DNA from: Synergistaceae bacterium
Lineage (GTDB): Bacteria; Synergistota; Synergistia; Synergistales; Synergistaceae
NCBI GenBank assembly: GCA_031269875.1
Contig: JAISYM010000064.1
Coordinates: 1-53,113, forward strand
Direction: 5' to 3'
DNA: 53,113 nucleotides
The number at the start of each line of letters is the position of its first letter. Position 1 is the first letter of the stretch. A program made the position numbers and the translations under genes. This document shows, one piece after another, positions 25,314 through 35,943 of the stretch. A model generated the notes under the pieces. The model did not search any database. It saw only the letters and a list, made by a program, of their open reading frames with translations, and was not told the origin of the DNA.

Positions 25314-26438
25314 TTATCGCGAAAGGACATCCGCTATTCTGGACGATGCAAAACCGTCGCCGAAGGGATTCTTCAAGCGGCGCTCCATCAGTTCCTCGCG
25401 GTTATAGCCCCTGAGTATCGCGTCCGCTTCCTTGGCCGCGCGTTCCCCATCTGTGCCGACCAGGACGCAGCTGCCCTGTTCGACGGCCTCCGGGCGCTCC
25501 GTAACGTCGCGCAGTATCAGCGCCGGTTTTCCGAGTGACGTAGCTTCCTCCTGAACCCCGCCGCTGTCGCTCATAATCAGCTCGCAATTATCCATAGCCC
25601 ATACGAAATCGGGATAGTCCAGCGGGTCACAGAGAATTATCCGTGATCTGCCGCCCAGAAAATTTCTCATTACATCCCGTACCTCCGGGTTTTTATGCAT
25701 GGGAACGAGCGCCATCAAATCCGGATGCAGGTCGAGAATACCGAGGAGCGCGCGGCAAATCCTCACGAGCGGCTCTCCCCACGATTCTCTCCTGTGCGCG
25801 GTCAGCAGGATGAAACGGTGTCCGGCCAATCTCTGCGCGAACGCCCCGGATGCCCCGCCGGCAGGCCCGGCAAGAACGGCGTTCAGGGCGTCCACCACGG
25901 TGTTGCCGGTGACGAATATGCTTTCGTCTCTTGCGCCTTCGCGCAGGAGGTTTTCGCGGGATTGTCCGGTAGGAGCGAAGTGCCACGCCGCCAAGCGATC
26001 CGCGAAGAGCCTGTTCATCTCCTCTGGAAAAGGCCGGCTCATGTCGAAGCTGCGAAGCCCGGCTTCCACGTGCCCGATCGGTATGCGCCTGTAAAAAGCC
26101 GCCAGAGCGGAGGCGAATGTGGTCGTGGTGTCGCCGTGAACGAGCGCCGCGTCGGGCGGATCGCTGTCAAAAAGCTCTCCCACGCCCACAAGGACAGACG
26201 ACGTGATGTAATCGAGGGACTGCCTATTCTTCATTATGCCTAAATTCACGTCGGCCGAAAGCGAAAAGTAGCCAAGCGCCTGGCTCAGCATATCCGTATG
26301 CTGCCCCGTGGCGATGACCCGCACGCTGAACGTCTCCCTCCCGCGCAGTTCGAGTATGACCGGGGCCATCTTTATCGCCTCCGGCCGCGTGCCGATCACG
26401 ACGTCTATTTTTTTGATTTTTCGAGCTTGCCCATTCAA
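25314..26438 (-). CDS. wecB: UDP-N-acetylglucosamine 2-epimerase (non-hydrolysing)
   Basis: WecB interconverts UDP-GlcNAc and UDP-ManNAc for surface polysaccharides. Typical motifs are present: VVIGTRPEAIKMAPVI, VHGDTTTTFASALAAFY, GHVEAGLRSFD, PFPEEMNR, LLTAHRRESWGEPL and MSDSGGVQEEATSLGKP. The frame is open far upstream, but TTG 26438, with GGAGGG about eight bases before it, gives 374 aa, the usual length, and starts just before the Rossmann strand. The 17-bp gap to the upstream WecA-type gene indicates a joint role in making a lipid-linked ManNAc-containing glycan. Confidence 0.95.
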   Translation of the reverse strand: MNGQARKIKKIDVVIGTRPEAIKMAPVILELRGRETFSVRVIATGQHTDMLSQALGYFSLSADVNLGIMKNRQSLDYITSSVLVGVGELFDSDPPDAALVHGDTTTTFASALAAFYRRIPIGHVEAGLRSFDMSRPFPEEMNRLFADRLAAWHFAPTGQSRENLLREGARDESIFVTGNTVVDALNAVLAGPAGGASGAFAQRLAGHRFILLTAHRRESWGEPLVRICRALLGILDLHPDLMALVPMHKNPEVRDVMRNFLGGRSRIILCDPLDYPDFVWAMDNCELIMSDSGGVQEEATSLGKPALILRDVTERPEAVEQGSCVLVGTDGERAAKEADAILRGYNREELMERRLKNPFGDGFASSRIADVLSR

Positions 26439-26455
26439 AACTTTTCCCTCCGCCG

Positions 26456-27328
26456 TCACTGGAATACGGCTATCAGCCTGTAGCCCGCGCCGACTAAGAC
26501 GCCGTGCGACGTGACCAGGAGTAAAAGCACCTGCCACGCGCGAATCCCGTGGTCCAGCAAAATATGGTGAATGTGGCCTCTGTCGGGATAAAACGGCGAT
26601 TTCCCGTTCCACATGCGGCGAATCATCGCGACTAGCGTATCGACCACCGGCGCGCCGCCGATGAGTATCAATGTCAGCGCCATCGCCGCTATGTTCATTC
26701 GGAAGAATCTCGGGAAGATATCCCACGCGAGATGAGACGAGCAGACGTAACCGAGCAGCGTCGCTCCGCCGTCCCCCAGGAATGTCCTGGCGTGCGGAAA
26801 GTTCCACAGCAGGACGCCTGATATAAGTCCGCAGAACGGGAGCCACGTATAGGGATTTCCTCCCAGATACGCGAGATAGGAGGTAACGAGCGCGACGGAA
26901 AGCGCAAGACCGTCCATGCCGTCAACGAAGTTGTAGGCGCTTGTACAGCCGGCTACCCACAGAGAGAGGAGAACTTTCTGCGCGGCCGGGACAGAGAGCG
27001 GCATAATCACCCAAGCCGCCGCCGCTAGATGCACAAAAAGCCTCTTCATCGGCGGAAGCGGGTGCATGTCGTCCATATATCCCACTAAGAATACAAGCGT
27101 CGCCCCAGTTGCCACGTAGGGAACCTCGACGCCGGGATTGGGGTTGACGAGTGCCCAGAGGAGGTATCCCGTCCACAGAACGATGCCGGCGCCCCGCGGC
27201 GTCACGGCGCTGTGCTGTTTTCTGCCGCCCGGGACGTCCATCAGCCGGAACGTGCGCGACAGTTTCATCGAGACTGGGGTTGCGATTATGCCCCACATAA
27301 AATTCAATATCGCTGAGAGAATTGCCAT
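26456..27328 (-). CDS. WecA/TagO-type polyprenyl-phosphate sugar-1-phosphate transferase
   Basis: This is a membrane glycosyltransferase 4 family enzyme that would load a sugar phosphate (often GlcNAc-1-P) onto undecaprenyl phosphate. Conserved cytoplasmic motifs are GGRKQHSAVTPRGAGI, VGYMDDMHPL, YNFVDGMDGLA, RTFLGDGGATLLGY and DRGHIHHILLD. There are about nine hydrophobic helices and the length is 290 aa. WecB downstream and UppS in the same strand block suggest a wall- or surface-polysaccharide pathway. The exact sugar is not evident. Confidence 0.92.
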   Translation of the reverse strand: MAILSAILNFMWGIIATPVSMKLSRTFRLMDVPGGRKQHSAVTPRGAGIVLWTGYLLWALVNPNPGVEVPYVATGATLVFLVGYMDDMHPLPPMKRLFVHLAAAAWVIMPLSVPAAQKVLLSLWVAGCTSAYNFVDGMDGLALSVALVTSYLAYLGGNPYTWLPFCGLISGVLLWNFPHARTFLGDGGATLLGYVCSSHLAWDIFPRFFRMNIAAMALTLILIGGAPVVDTLVAMIRRMWNGKSPFYPDRGHIHHILLDHGIRAWQVLLLLVTSHGVLVGAGYRLIAVFQ

Positions 27329-27346
27329 CAGCCCTGGAATCAGCCC

Positions 27347-28465
<1,119 letters not shown>

Positions 28466-28490
28466 TTATCCTGATTAAAATCTTTTAACT

Positions 28491-29456
28491 TTAAGCCTCT
28501 GATCGCAAATCTGTATAAGAATTGGCGTTAATCACCCGATCGAGCAGCGATGAAGCGACAGAGTAGGGGTCTGTCGCCCTGCTGTCTATGTCGCCTAATA
28601 TCTCTGTCTGCTCGAACGTCCAAGCGCTCTCCACCCGCGCGAAAACCGCGCGCCTTAGAATTTCTTCCACCTCATTTTTTATTTTCGACAGCCTGCGCGA
28701 CCGCCCCTCCTCCGTTTCCGCCAGATGCTTCCCGTGAGCGGCGATGTTTTCCATTATCGCGTCGATTCCGCCGCCATCTCTCGCGGAGGCAAGCGAAACG
28801 GGCGGGCGCCATTTGCGGTTCGCTATAAGGTCCAGCATCACCTTTATATCCATAGCGACCTTCTCGGCGCCGTCGCGGTCCGACTTGTTCACCACGAAAA
28901 TATCCGCTATCTCCATTATCCCGGCCTTCATTATCTGGACGTCGTCCCCGGCCCCGGGAACCAGCACCAGGCAGACGGTGTCGCTGACTCTGATAACGTC
29001 CACCTCGGACTGGCCGACTCCCACGGTCTCGATCAGCACGACATCAAATCCGCAGGCGTCCAACACCAGCGCGGCCTCGTGAGTCGCCCCGCTCAGCCCC
29101 CCAAGGTTCCCTCTCGACCCCATACTGCGGATAAATACACCGGAATCCAGCGCGTGATCCTGCATTCTCAGGCGATCTCCCAGGACAGCGCCTCCCGTGA
29201 AGGGGCTCGACGGATCCACGGCGATGACGCCGACCGTCTTACCGGCCGCCCTGAAGGCAGCTATCAGGCACGAGACAAGAGTGCTTTTTCCTGCCCCCGG
29301 ACTTCCGGTAATGCCTATCGTGTGGGCTCTCCCAGTTTTGGGGTAAATCTGCTTCATCAGCTCTCGCGAGCCTGAATCCCCTCGTTCTATCAAACTTATA
29401 AATCTCGCTATTGACCTCGGGTCACCGGCGAGCGCGCGTTGAGCCAGCGCGTCCAT
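28491..29456 (-). CDS. meaB: MeaB/ArgK-type G3E GTPase (methylmalonyl-CoA mutase chaperone)
   Basis: MeaB gates the loading and protection of adenosylcobalamin in methylmalonyl-CoA mutase. Motifs are Walker A GITGSPGAGKSTLV, VIAVDPSSPFTGGAVLGDRLRM, IRSMGSRGNLGGLS, DVVLIETVGVGQSEVD and the guanine-specificity motif NKSDRDG. Length is 321 aa. Mutase and epimerase genes are not in the window. Together with the riboswitch-controlled cobU-cobS it shows that the cell uses B12 for carbon metabolism, likely propionate or succinate interconversion. Confidence 0.95.
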   Translation of the reverse strand: MDALAQRALAGDPRSIARFISLIERGDSGSRELMKQIYPKTGRAHTIGITGSPGAGKSTLVSCLIAAFRAAGKTVGVIAVDPSSPFTGGAVLGDRLRMQDHALDSGVFIRSMGSRGNLGGLSGATHEAALVLDACGFDVVLIETVGVGQSEVDVIRVSDTVCLVLVPGAGDDVQIMKAGIMEIADIFVVNKSDRDGAEKVAMDIKVMLDLIANRKWRPPVSLASARDGGGIDAIMENIAAHGKHLAETEEGRSRRLSKIKNEVEEILRRAVFARVESAWTFEQTEILGDIDSRATDPYSVASSLLDRVINANSYTDLRSEA

Positions 29457-29471
29457 AAAAATCCCTCCCCG

Positions 29472-31364
29472 TTATTGTTGCGGCGCCCTTTTCAGCATTG
29501 AAGGCCAAATGGGTATCCAGTCTGAAAACTGTATTACGTCCACCGTTCCTACCACAGACAGCGTGGAGTCGGAAGGATAGCCGAAGGTGGAGTAATCCGG
29601 CGGCAGAGGCACGGAGATCAGCCACTCCGCGCCGTCGCCCAAAGGCGCGTTATCGAGCCTCGACGAGTAATAAGTCTGCCCGAGCGCAGCTTGCGAAACG
29701 CGCGCCATGAGCATGGACGCCGGGCGCTTTAACGCCCAAAGGTCGACCCTTATGCCGTTTTGGAGGGCCAGCGCGAAAAGCGCCTCCGCCTCCTCGTTCG
29801 TGACAGACAGTCTGGTGTCCAATAAGAGAGCCTTCGGGAGCGGCGATCCCGAGCGGGACGCCGCCGCGATATCGCCGATTACGTCCGAAATGCTAACCGC
29901 CCGCTTGAAGCCGGCGTTCATAATATTGTCAGCCGGGTTCGGCGAATAACACAAGACCGTCCCCGTGCTTGCCGCGCTCACAGTACTCACGGACGACGGG
30001 CGCGTCTCGCCCTTCCATATAACCTGAGTATCAGGCGTCCTGCGCTCGATGAAGCGCTGAAATGTCGACGCGGCCGAAGCGCGCAATACGAGCTTCGGAA
30101 CGCCGTCCTGCCCGCTTTCGTCGATCCAGGGACTGTGAAGGTTCAGCGCGCCGAAAGCCTCTCCTGTTATCGGCCGGATACCGCCGTCCCACCATATTCT
30201 GCCGCTTACGTCCGACACGATCGGGCCGTCTGGGGTCCACGCGACGCTCCATGCCTCTTTCATGCCTTCGGAAACAAAATCCGGCGCGATATCGCCCGGC
30301 GCAACCGGGAACCTGCGATACAGCCGCCCGTTTTCTGAGACGACCAACAGCTCGCCCCCTGAACCCCATTCAAGGTCTCTGGGCTGCTCGACGCCGAAGG
30401 AATCCTGGACTGCGAGCGTATATGAATCCAGCACGTAAACCATCCCGTTGCCCCTGTCGGCGACCGCCACAAATGGGCCGCGCGCCGACGCGGCTACGGG
30501 CTCGAAAATCTTCGGCGACTGGCCACTGTCAGCCGGACTCCACGACGCTGTGAGGTCAAGCGACGGCAGACTGTAGAATCGCACCGCCTGCCCGGTTCTG
30601 TCCGTCACGGCCGCCAGCGTCGAGTCGATCACGATCCCGTCAGAGACGTTCATATCGGCGCCGAGACTGCCTATAGTATCATGCGAGACGCTCCATGACT
30701 CGGCGTCTATGGAAAGCCGGCCCACGTCGCCGCTCTTCTGAAAAAGGAGAGCCTCAGAGGGGCTGAGTTGGGCTACTGCGACGGGTTCGGCGATATCGAG
30801 ACGCCCAACCCGCGATCTGCCGGAGCGGTCTGAAAACCATACGCCGTCTCCCCGCGTATCGCAGACGAAAACGACGCCGTATGCGGCGCTTATCTTTCCA
30901 AGTCCGCTCATGCCGGCATACGCGAGCTTGTCGTAGAGAGGAATGTTAAAAAAAGCGCTCGTGGATTTTTTTTCAAAGTAAAGGCCGTTTGGGGCGTCGT
31001 CGGGAAAGAGAGCGCCGACGAGGAGTTCCCGCTGTTTTTTCATGTTGTCCAGGATTATCCGCGCCCTGTAATCGTCATAACGGACTTCCAGGTATGACGA
31101 CATCGCGCTGATGGCGTCCTCGTAACGCCCTATCTTTCGAAGTGCGAGGCTCCTTACGTAATACGCGTCAATAAAATATGTGTTGAGCCGCAGCGTTTCG
31201 TCCAGAGAATCCAGACAGATCCAGAGCCTGTTCTCCAGGAGGTGTTCACAAGCCTCTAAAAACGTCTTTCCCGAAGCCTCTCTGTCCACGACAACAGACT
31301 GTACGGCGTCCGAGCCAAAAGACGCCTGACACATGAGCAGCAGAATCCAAAGACCCGTTACCAC
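29472..31364 (-). CDS. Secreted TPR plus beta-propeller-like protein
   Basis: After a hydrophobic signal segment (TGLWILLLMCQASFG), residues about 30-110 contain TPR-like helices (LNTYFIDAYYVRSLALRKIGRYEDAISAM is one repeat region). Residues about 150-420 look like an NHL/WD-type propeller (repeated xVxDxxG and WSxDG motifs). The C-terminal third has an alpha/beta region with LLLDTRLSVTNEEAEALFAL. Function is unknown. GTG 31364 is the first standard start, but GGGAGG lies 36 bases away. In-frame ATA at 31391 has that ribosome site at a 9-nt distance and would add the basic n-region IKRLFRRRV, which improves the signal peptide. The gene lies 15 bp upstream of meaB. Confidence 0.7.
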   Translation of the reverse strand: MVTGLWILLLMCQASFGSDAVQSVVVDREASGKTFLEACEHLLENRLWICLDSLDETLRLNTYFIDAYYVRSLALRKIGRYEDAISAMSSYLEVRYDDYRARIILDNMKKQRELLVGALFPDDAPNGLYFEKKSTSAFFNIPLYDKLAYAGMSGLGKISAAYGVVFVCDTRGDGVWFSDRSGRSRVGRLDIAEPVAVAQLSPSEALLFQKSGDVGRLSIDAESWSVSHDTIGSLGADMNVSDGIVIDSTLAAVTDRTGQAVRFYSLPSLDLTASWSPADSGQSPKIFEPVAASARGPFVAVADRGNGMVYVLDSYTLAVQDSFGVEQPRDLEWGSGGELLVVSENGRLYRRFPVAPGDIAPDFVSEGMKEAWSVAWTPDGPIVSDVSGRIWWDGGIRPITGEAFGALNLHSPWIDESGQDGVPKLVLRASAASTFQRFIERRTPDTQVIWKGETRPSSVSTVSAASTGTVLCYSPNPADNIMNAGFKRAVSISDVIGDIAAASRSGSPLPKALLLDTRLSVTNEEAEALFALALQNGIRVDLWALKRPASMLMARVSQAALGQTYYSSRLDNAPLGDGAEWLISVPLPPDYSTFGYPSDSTLSVVGTVDVIQFSDWIPIWPSMLKRAPQQ

Positions 31365-31559
31365 GACACGGCGCCTGAATAAACGCTTTATCGCCAGCCG
31401 CCTCCCTTTCTGTACACCGGCCCGCGGACCGGGCGGCCCGCGCGACGCGGAACCGCTTGCGATAGTTTATCATGTTTTAGGGATATAGCACTGCGGCAAT
31501 ATCAAAATTGGTATTACGCGCCGTTGTCCGGCAGCCTATTTATAGCCGAGACGACTTCG

Positions 31560-32780
31560 TTATCGCCCTTCACAAATCTCGCCGCGCCGCGTACTCTTTC
31601 GGTAAGAGCCAATCCTTGCGACGCCGCTTGAGACGGCCGCCTCTTTTACCGCCTCAGCCACCGCCGGGGCTACCCTCTTGTCGAGCGGGGCCGGGATGAA
31701 GTAACCGGGCGAAAGCTCAGAATTAGGGATAAGCCCGGCGATTGCGCGAGCCGCCGCTATCTTCATCGCGTCGTTTATGTCGCTTGCCCTGGCGTCGAGC
31801 GCGCCCCTGAAAATTCCCGGAAAGGCCAGTACGTTGTTTATTTGGTTCGGGAAGTCGCTGCGCCCGGTTCCGATGACGGACGCTCCGGCCTCCATAGCCT
31901 CCTCCGGCATTATCTCCGGGACGGGATTCGCCATCGCCAGGATTACCGGGTTCTTCGCCATGCTCCGGATCATATCGCCTGTTACGAGACCCGGCGCGGA
32001 CACGCCGATAAAGACGTCCGCGCCTCTCATAACGTCGGCAAGCGAGCCTTTTTTTCCCTTCGGGTTCGTGATTGCTCCGAGCTTGGCCTGTTCAGGATTC
32101 AGACCTTCCCTGCCGTCGTATATCGCTCCCGACCTGTTGCACAGTGTGACGTCCTCAAGGCCTATGGACATGAGCAGTTTCGCTATCGCCGCCGCCGCCG
32201 CTCCCGCGCCGCTTATCACCATGCTGACGCCTTCGAGCTTCCTGCCCGATATCTTGAGCGCGTTTATCATCGCCGCGAGCGTCACGACAGCCGTGCCGTG
32301 CTGGTCGTCATGGAACACCGGGATGTCGCAGGACTCCTTCAGCCTTCTCTCAATCTCGAAACACCTCGGCGCCGATATGTCCTCCAGGTTTATGCCTCCG
32401 AAACTCCCAGCCAGGAGCTCGACCGTGCGGACTATCTCGTCTGGATCCTTCGATCGAATGCAGAGCGGTATAGCGTCCACTCCGGCGAACGCCTTGAACA
32501 GCACGCACTTTCCCTCCATGACCGGCATTCCGGCCTCCGGCCCTATATCGCCCAAGCCCAGCACCGCGGTGCCGTCCGTAATGACGGCTACGGTGTTCCA
32601 CCTTCCCGTCAGATCATAGCTCTTCGAAACGTCCTCTCTTATCGCAAGACAGGGCGCGGCGACCCCGGGCGTATATGCTACGGACAAGTCGTCCCTCGTC
32701 TCTATCCCCATCTTCGGCACGATATCGAGTTTGCCCTTCCATTCATAATGCTTTTTCATCGCTTCTTCAGCATAATCCAT
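31560..32780 (-). CDS. NAD(P)-dependent malic enzyme
   Basis: This enzyme oxidatively decarboxylates malate to pyruvate. Motifs are SVAYTPGVAAPCLAI, WNTVAVITDGTAVLGLGDIG, FHDDQHGTAVVTLAAMINAL, the Rossmann GAGAAAAAIAKLL and FPNQINNVLAFPGIFRGAL. At 406 aa it is the short prokaryotic form without a phosphotransacetylase domain. The fold can also be annotated as malate dehydrogenase (oxaloacetate-decarboxylating). It stands alone. The 195-bp gap between it and the TPR/propeller gene holds only a solo element end (31501-31514) and GC-rich inverted repeats. Confidence 0.95.
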   Translation of the reverse strand: MDYAEEAMKKHYEWKGKLDIVPKMGIETRDDLSVAYTPGVAAPCLAIREDVSKSYDLTGRWNTVAVITDGTAVLGLGDIGPEAGMPVMEGKCVLFKAFAGVDAIPLCIRSKDPDEIVRTVELLAGSFGGINLEDISAPRCFEIERRLKESCDIPVFHDDQHGTAVVTLAAMINALKISGRKLEGVSMVISGAGAAAAAIAKLLMSIGLEDVTLCNRSGAIYDGREGLNPEQAKLGAITNPKGKKGSLADVMRGADVFIGVSAPGLVTGDMIRSMAKNPVILAMANPVPEIMPEEAMEAGASVIGTGRSDFPNQINNVLAFPGIFRGALDARASDINDAMKIAAARAIAGLIPNSELSPGYFIPAPLDKRVAPAVAEAVKEAAVSSGVARIGSYRKSTRRGEICEGR

Positions 32781-32927
32781 CTCGCAGCCCCCAAAAAAGT
32801 GAATTTTCCCATTTGGACAAGGCGGCGCCGGACGCCGCTCGAAAAAGTATAATTGATACGAGATTGTTTGTATACTTTGGCGTCTGGTTTTGAGCTCTCC
32901 GTGACGAACCTGTGGTTCGTGAGCTTC

Positions 32928-32955
32928 TTGACAGGTTGGAGAATTGTGCTAGGAT
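32928..32955 (+). promoter_or_regulatory. Promoter for tRNA-Asn
   Basis: TTGACA (32928-32933) and TAGGAT (32950-32955) with 16-bp spacing read into the tRNA 20 bp downstream. A short hairpin ACGAAC/GTTCGT lies just upstream (about 32903-32920). Confidence 0.7.
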
Positions 32956-32974
32956 ACTGCTCGTTGGGCTAAAT

Positions 32975-33050
32975 TCCTCGGTGGCGCAATCGGCAGCGCG
33001 GGTGGCTGTTAACCACTAGGTTCGAGGTTCGAGTCCTCGCCGAGGAGCCA
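32975..33050 (+). tRNA. tRNA-Asn (anticodon GTT)
   Basis: The acceptor stem TCCTCGG (32975-32981) pairs with CCGAGGA (33040-33046), followed by discriminator G and an encoded CCA (33048-33050). The D arm GCGC...GCGC, the anticodon loop CTGTTAA with anticodon GTT, and the T arm CGAGG-TTCGAGT-CCTCG are all present. Length and fold are regular. Confidence 0.98.
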
Positions 33051-33060
33051 GAATTGTTCA

Positions 33061-33087
33061 GCGGTGGACGACTGTGTCGTACACCGC
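33061..33087 (+). terminator. Hairpin between tRNA-Asn and ileS
   Basis: GCGGTG-G-ACGAC-tgt-GTCGT-A-CACCGC folds into a strong stem and is followed by TTTAAATAGTTT. It starts 10 nt after the tRNA CCA and ends 14 nt before the ileS ribosome site. It may terminate the tRNA transcript, mark a processing site, or attenuate read-through into ileS. Confidence 0.6.
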
Positions 33088-33112
33088 TTTAAATAGTTTA
33101 GGAGGTTGGCAT

Positions 33113-35938
33113 ATGTCAGCGGAAAATTCGCAGAAGGATTATAAAAATACTCTTTTCCTTCCACAGACAGACTTTCCGATGCGAGCAAATCTCGCCGCAC
33201 ACGAGCCCGGTTTCCTGGATTTATGGGAGAAGATAGGGGTTTACTCCAGGTTAGCGTCGGAGCGAAAGGATCGCCCCGCCTTTGTCCTGCATGACGGGCC
33301 TCCTTACGCGAACGCCAGCATCCACATTGGAACAGCCCTGAATAAAATTCTAAAAGATATCATTGTGCGCTATAAGTGGCAGAGAGGCTATTTCGCGCCA
33401 TACGTGCCGGGTTTCGACACTCACGGGATGCCCATTGAGCATAAGGTGCTGAAAGACGCAGGGATCACCGCCGAATCGATAAACCCTGTGGAACTGCGCA
33501 AGAGGTGTGAGGCGCACGCCCGCAAGTACGTCGCCGTACAGACCGGTGAATTTATGAGGCTCGGCGTCATGGGCGATTGGCGAAACCCCTACATTACCCT
33601 CCGCCCCGAGTACGAGGCGGCTCAGATGGAGATACTGGCTGACATGGTGGAGCGGGATCTCGTTTACAGGGGCAGGAAGGCTATATTCTGGTGCATCGAC
33701 TGCGAAACCGCGCTTGCTGCCGCTGAGATAGAGTATGAGGACGAGACATCTCCATCCATTTACGTGGCTTATCCATTCCCTGACGCCGCGGAACACTTCC
33801 CGCAGCTTGCGGGACGCGACGTGAGCGCCATCATATGGACGACCACTCCCTGGACGCTTCCGGCAAGCCTCGCGATCGCGGTTCATCCCGACCATGACTA
33901 CTCTTTCTATGAGAGCGGGAATAAGGTTTACCTCGTTGCGGATGCTCTTAAACATGAGGTCGAAAAGGCGACAGGCATAGAGCTGAGCCGCGAGCTGCTC
34001 AAGCTGAAGGGGAAGGCCTTGGAGTGCATGAAGGCGATTCACCCGTTCTATCCGCACAAAAAGATCCTCATCGTTCTAGCCGACTACGTCACACTCGACA
34101 CCGGAACAGGGTGCGTTCATACAGCGCCCGGGCATGGGGTCGAAGACTTCGAGACGGGCGTGAAATACGGACTCGACATCTACAACCCCGTGGACTCGAA
34201 GGGATTTTTCTATCCCGACACGGAGCTCGTCGGAGGACTGTCGTTAGAGGACGCGTCGAAGACAGTGTTTAACGTATTGACGGAGTCCGGCCGGCTTATG
34301 GGCAGGATGAAGCTGACGCACTCGTATCCTCACTGCTGGAGGTGCAAGAAGCCGGTCATATTTCGAGCGACAGATCAGTGGTTCGTCGCAGTCTCGAAGT
34401 TCCGGGACAAGGCGCTCGATTGCGTCGACAAGGAGGTCGAGTGGCTTCCGTCGTGGGGCAAAGATCGCATATCCAACATGGTCCGGGACAGATCCGATTG
34501 GTGCATCAGCAGACAGAGAATATGGGGAGTCCCAATACCGGCCTTTTACTGCCGCGACTGCGGCCGGGTGATATTTACCCCGGACCGGGTACGGCGGGTT
34601 GCCGGGAAAATAAAGGAGAACGGCAGCAATTACTGGTGGGAAGCCGCGCCGGAAGACCTTCTGGGAGACCTCGCCGTATGCGGGGACTGCGGAAGCCGCA
34701 ATATCGTCAAGGAGAAGGACACGATGGACGTGTGGTTCGACTCCGGGTGCAGCCATAAGGCCGTTCTCGAAAACCACGAAGTTTGGCCCGATCTCCGCTT
34801 TCCCGCCGATATGTACCTGGAGGGAAGCGATCAGCATAGGGGATGGTTCCAGTCATCGCTCCTGACAAGCGTCGCGACTCGCGGGACCGCGCCGTATAAG
34901 TCCGTCCTGACGCACGGCTTTATCATCGACGGAGAGGGCAAGAAAATGTCGAAGTCCATGGGCAACGCGATTCTGCCGCAGGAGATAGTCGAGAAGTATG
35001 GGGCGGACATCCTGCGCCTGTGGGTCGCGTCCACGGATTACCGAGGAGACGTCAGCATCACTCAGACGATCATCTCCAATCTGTCGGAATCATATCGCCG
35101 GATCCGCAACACGGCGAGGTTCCTATTGGCTAACCTGAGAGGGTTTGATCCAAAGCGCGACGCCGTTTCGCACAGCGAACTGACCGGAGTCGACAAATAC
35201 GTGCTTCTTAAGCTGGCAAAGCTCGTGGAGAAGGGGACGGAGGAGTTCGACGGTTACGAGTTCCACCTCCCGATGTTCAGAGTTCACCAGTTCTGCGACA
35301 ATGAGCTGTCGTCCTTCTATATCGATATATCGAAGGAGAAACTGTACGCGGACAGGGCGGACTCCCACGCCCGCCGGTGCGCGAGATCGGTGATGTGGGA
35401 GGTACTCTCCGCGATGACGCGTCTTATAGCCCCTGTCCTTTGCTTTACGGCGGAGGAAATATGGCAGGAGATGCGCCGCATGGATTCGTCGCTGGAGGAG
35501 AGCGTTCACCTGTCACAGTGGCCCGTGCCGTCGCTGGACGGACTCGACAGGGATATCCTGCCGCTCTGGGAGAGAGTTCTGGAGGCTCGCGGCGTCATAA
35601 CGCGCGCGCTCGAGACCGCGCGCGCTAAGGGGCTTATCGGCCACTCGCTTGATGCCTCGGTGTGGGTTGATTTCGGAGACTTTTTCCGCGACAGCGCGCC
35701 CTTCGTCTCAGATTCGGATTGGGAGTCAATCACGATTGTCTCGTCCTTTAAGGAAACTAGCGTTTTCCCTTCGGCGCCCGTCGTATATGAGGACGAGGTG
35801 ACCGGCATTAAAGCCGCTGTCGGCAAAAACCCCGACGCGAAGTGTCCGAGGTGTTGGAAGCATCGCTCGGAGGTGAGCGCGGACGGAAACGAGGTCTGCT
35901 TCCGCTGTGCGGACGCGCTGGAGCACGTTTCAAAATAG
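33113..35938 (+). CDS. ileS: Isoleucyl-tRNA synthetase
   Basis: IleRS charges tRNA-Ile with isoleucine and edits valine. The HIGH-type motif is PPYANASIHIGTALNK, the editing (CP1) domain includes WTTTPWTLPAS, and the KMSKS motif is GEGKKMSKSMGNA. The bacterial C-terminal zinc finger CPRCWKHR...CFRC is present. Length is 941 aa, the standard bacterial type. ATG 33113 has GGAGG seven bases upstream; an in-frame codon at 33074 lies inside the upstream hairpin and is rejected. The pseudouridine synthase gene begins six bases after its stop. Confidence 0.98.
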   Translation: MSAENSQKDYKNTLFLPQTDFPMRANLAAHEPGFLDLWEKIGVYSRLASERKDRPAFVLHDGPPYANASIHIGTALNKILKDIIVRYKWQRGYFAPYVPGFDTHGMPIEHKVLKDAGITAESINPVELRKRCEAHARKYVAVQTGEFMRLGVMGDWRNPYITLRPEYEAAQMEILADMVERDLVYRGRKAIFWCIDCETALAAAEIEYEDETSPSIYVAYPFPDAAEHFPQLAGRDVSAIIWTTTPWTLPASLAIAVHPDHDYSFYESGNKVYLVADALKHEVEKATGIELSRELLKLKGKALECMKAIHPFYPHKKILIVLADYVTLDTGTGCVHTAPGHGVEDFETGVKYGLDIYNPVDSKGFFYPDTELVGGLSLEDASKTVFNVLTESGRLMGRMKLTHSYPHCWRCKKPVIFRATDQWFVAVSKFRDKALDCVDKEVEWLPSWGKDRISNMVRDRSDWCISRQRIWGVPIPAFYCRDCGRVIFTPDRVRRVAGKIKENGSNYWWEAAPEDLLGDLAVCGDCGSRNIVKEKDTMDVWFDSGCSHKAVLENHEVWPDLRFPADMYLEGSDQHRGWFQSSLLTSVATRGTAPYKSVLTHGFIIDGEGKKMSKSMGNAILPQEIVEKYGADILRLWVASTDYRGDVSITQTIISNLSESYRRIRNTARFLLANLRGFDPKRDAVSHSELTGVDKYVLLKLAKLVEKGTEEFDGYEFHLPMFRVHQFCDNELSSFYIDISKEKLYADRADSHARRCARSVMWEVLSAMTRLIAPVLCFTAEEIWQEMRRMDSSLEESVHLSQWPVPSLDGLDRDILPLWERVLEARGVITRALETARAKGLIGHSLDASVWVDFGDFFRDSAPFVSDSDWESITIVSSFKETSVFPSAPVVYEDEVTGIKAAVGKNPDAKCPRCWKHRSEVSADGNEVCFRCADALEHVSK

Positions 35939-35943
35939 AATTT

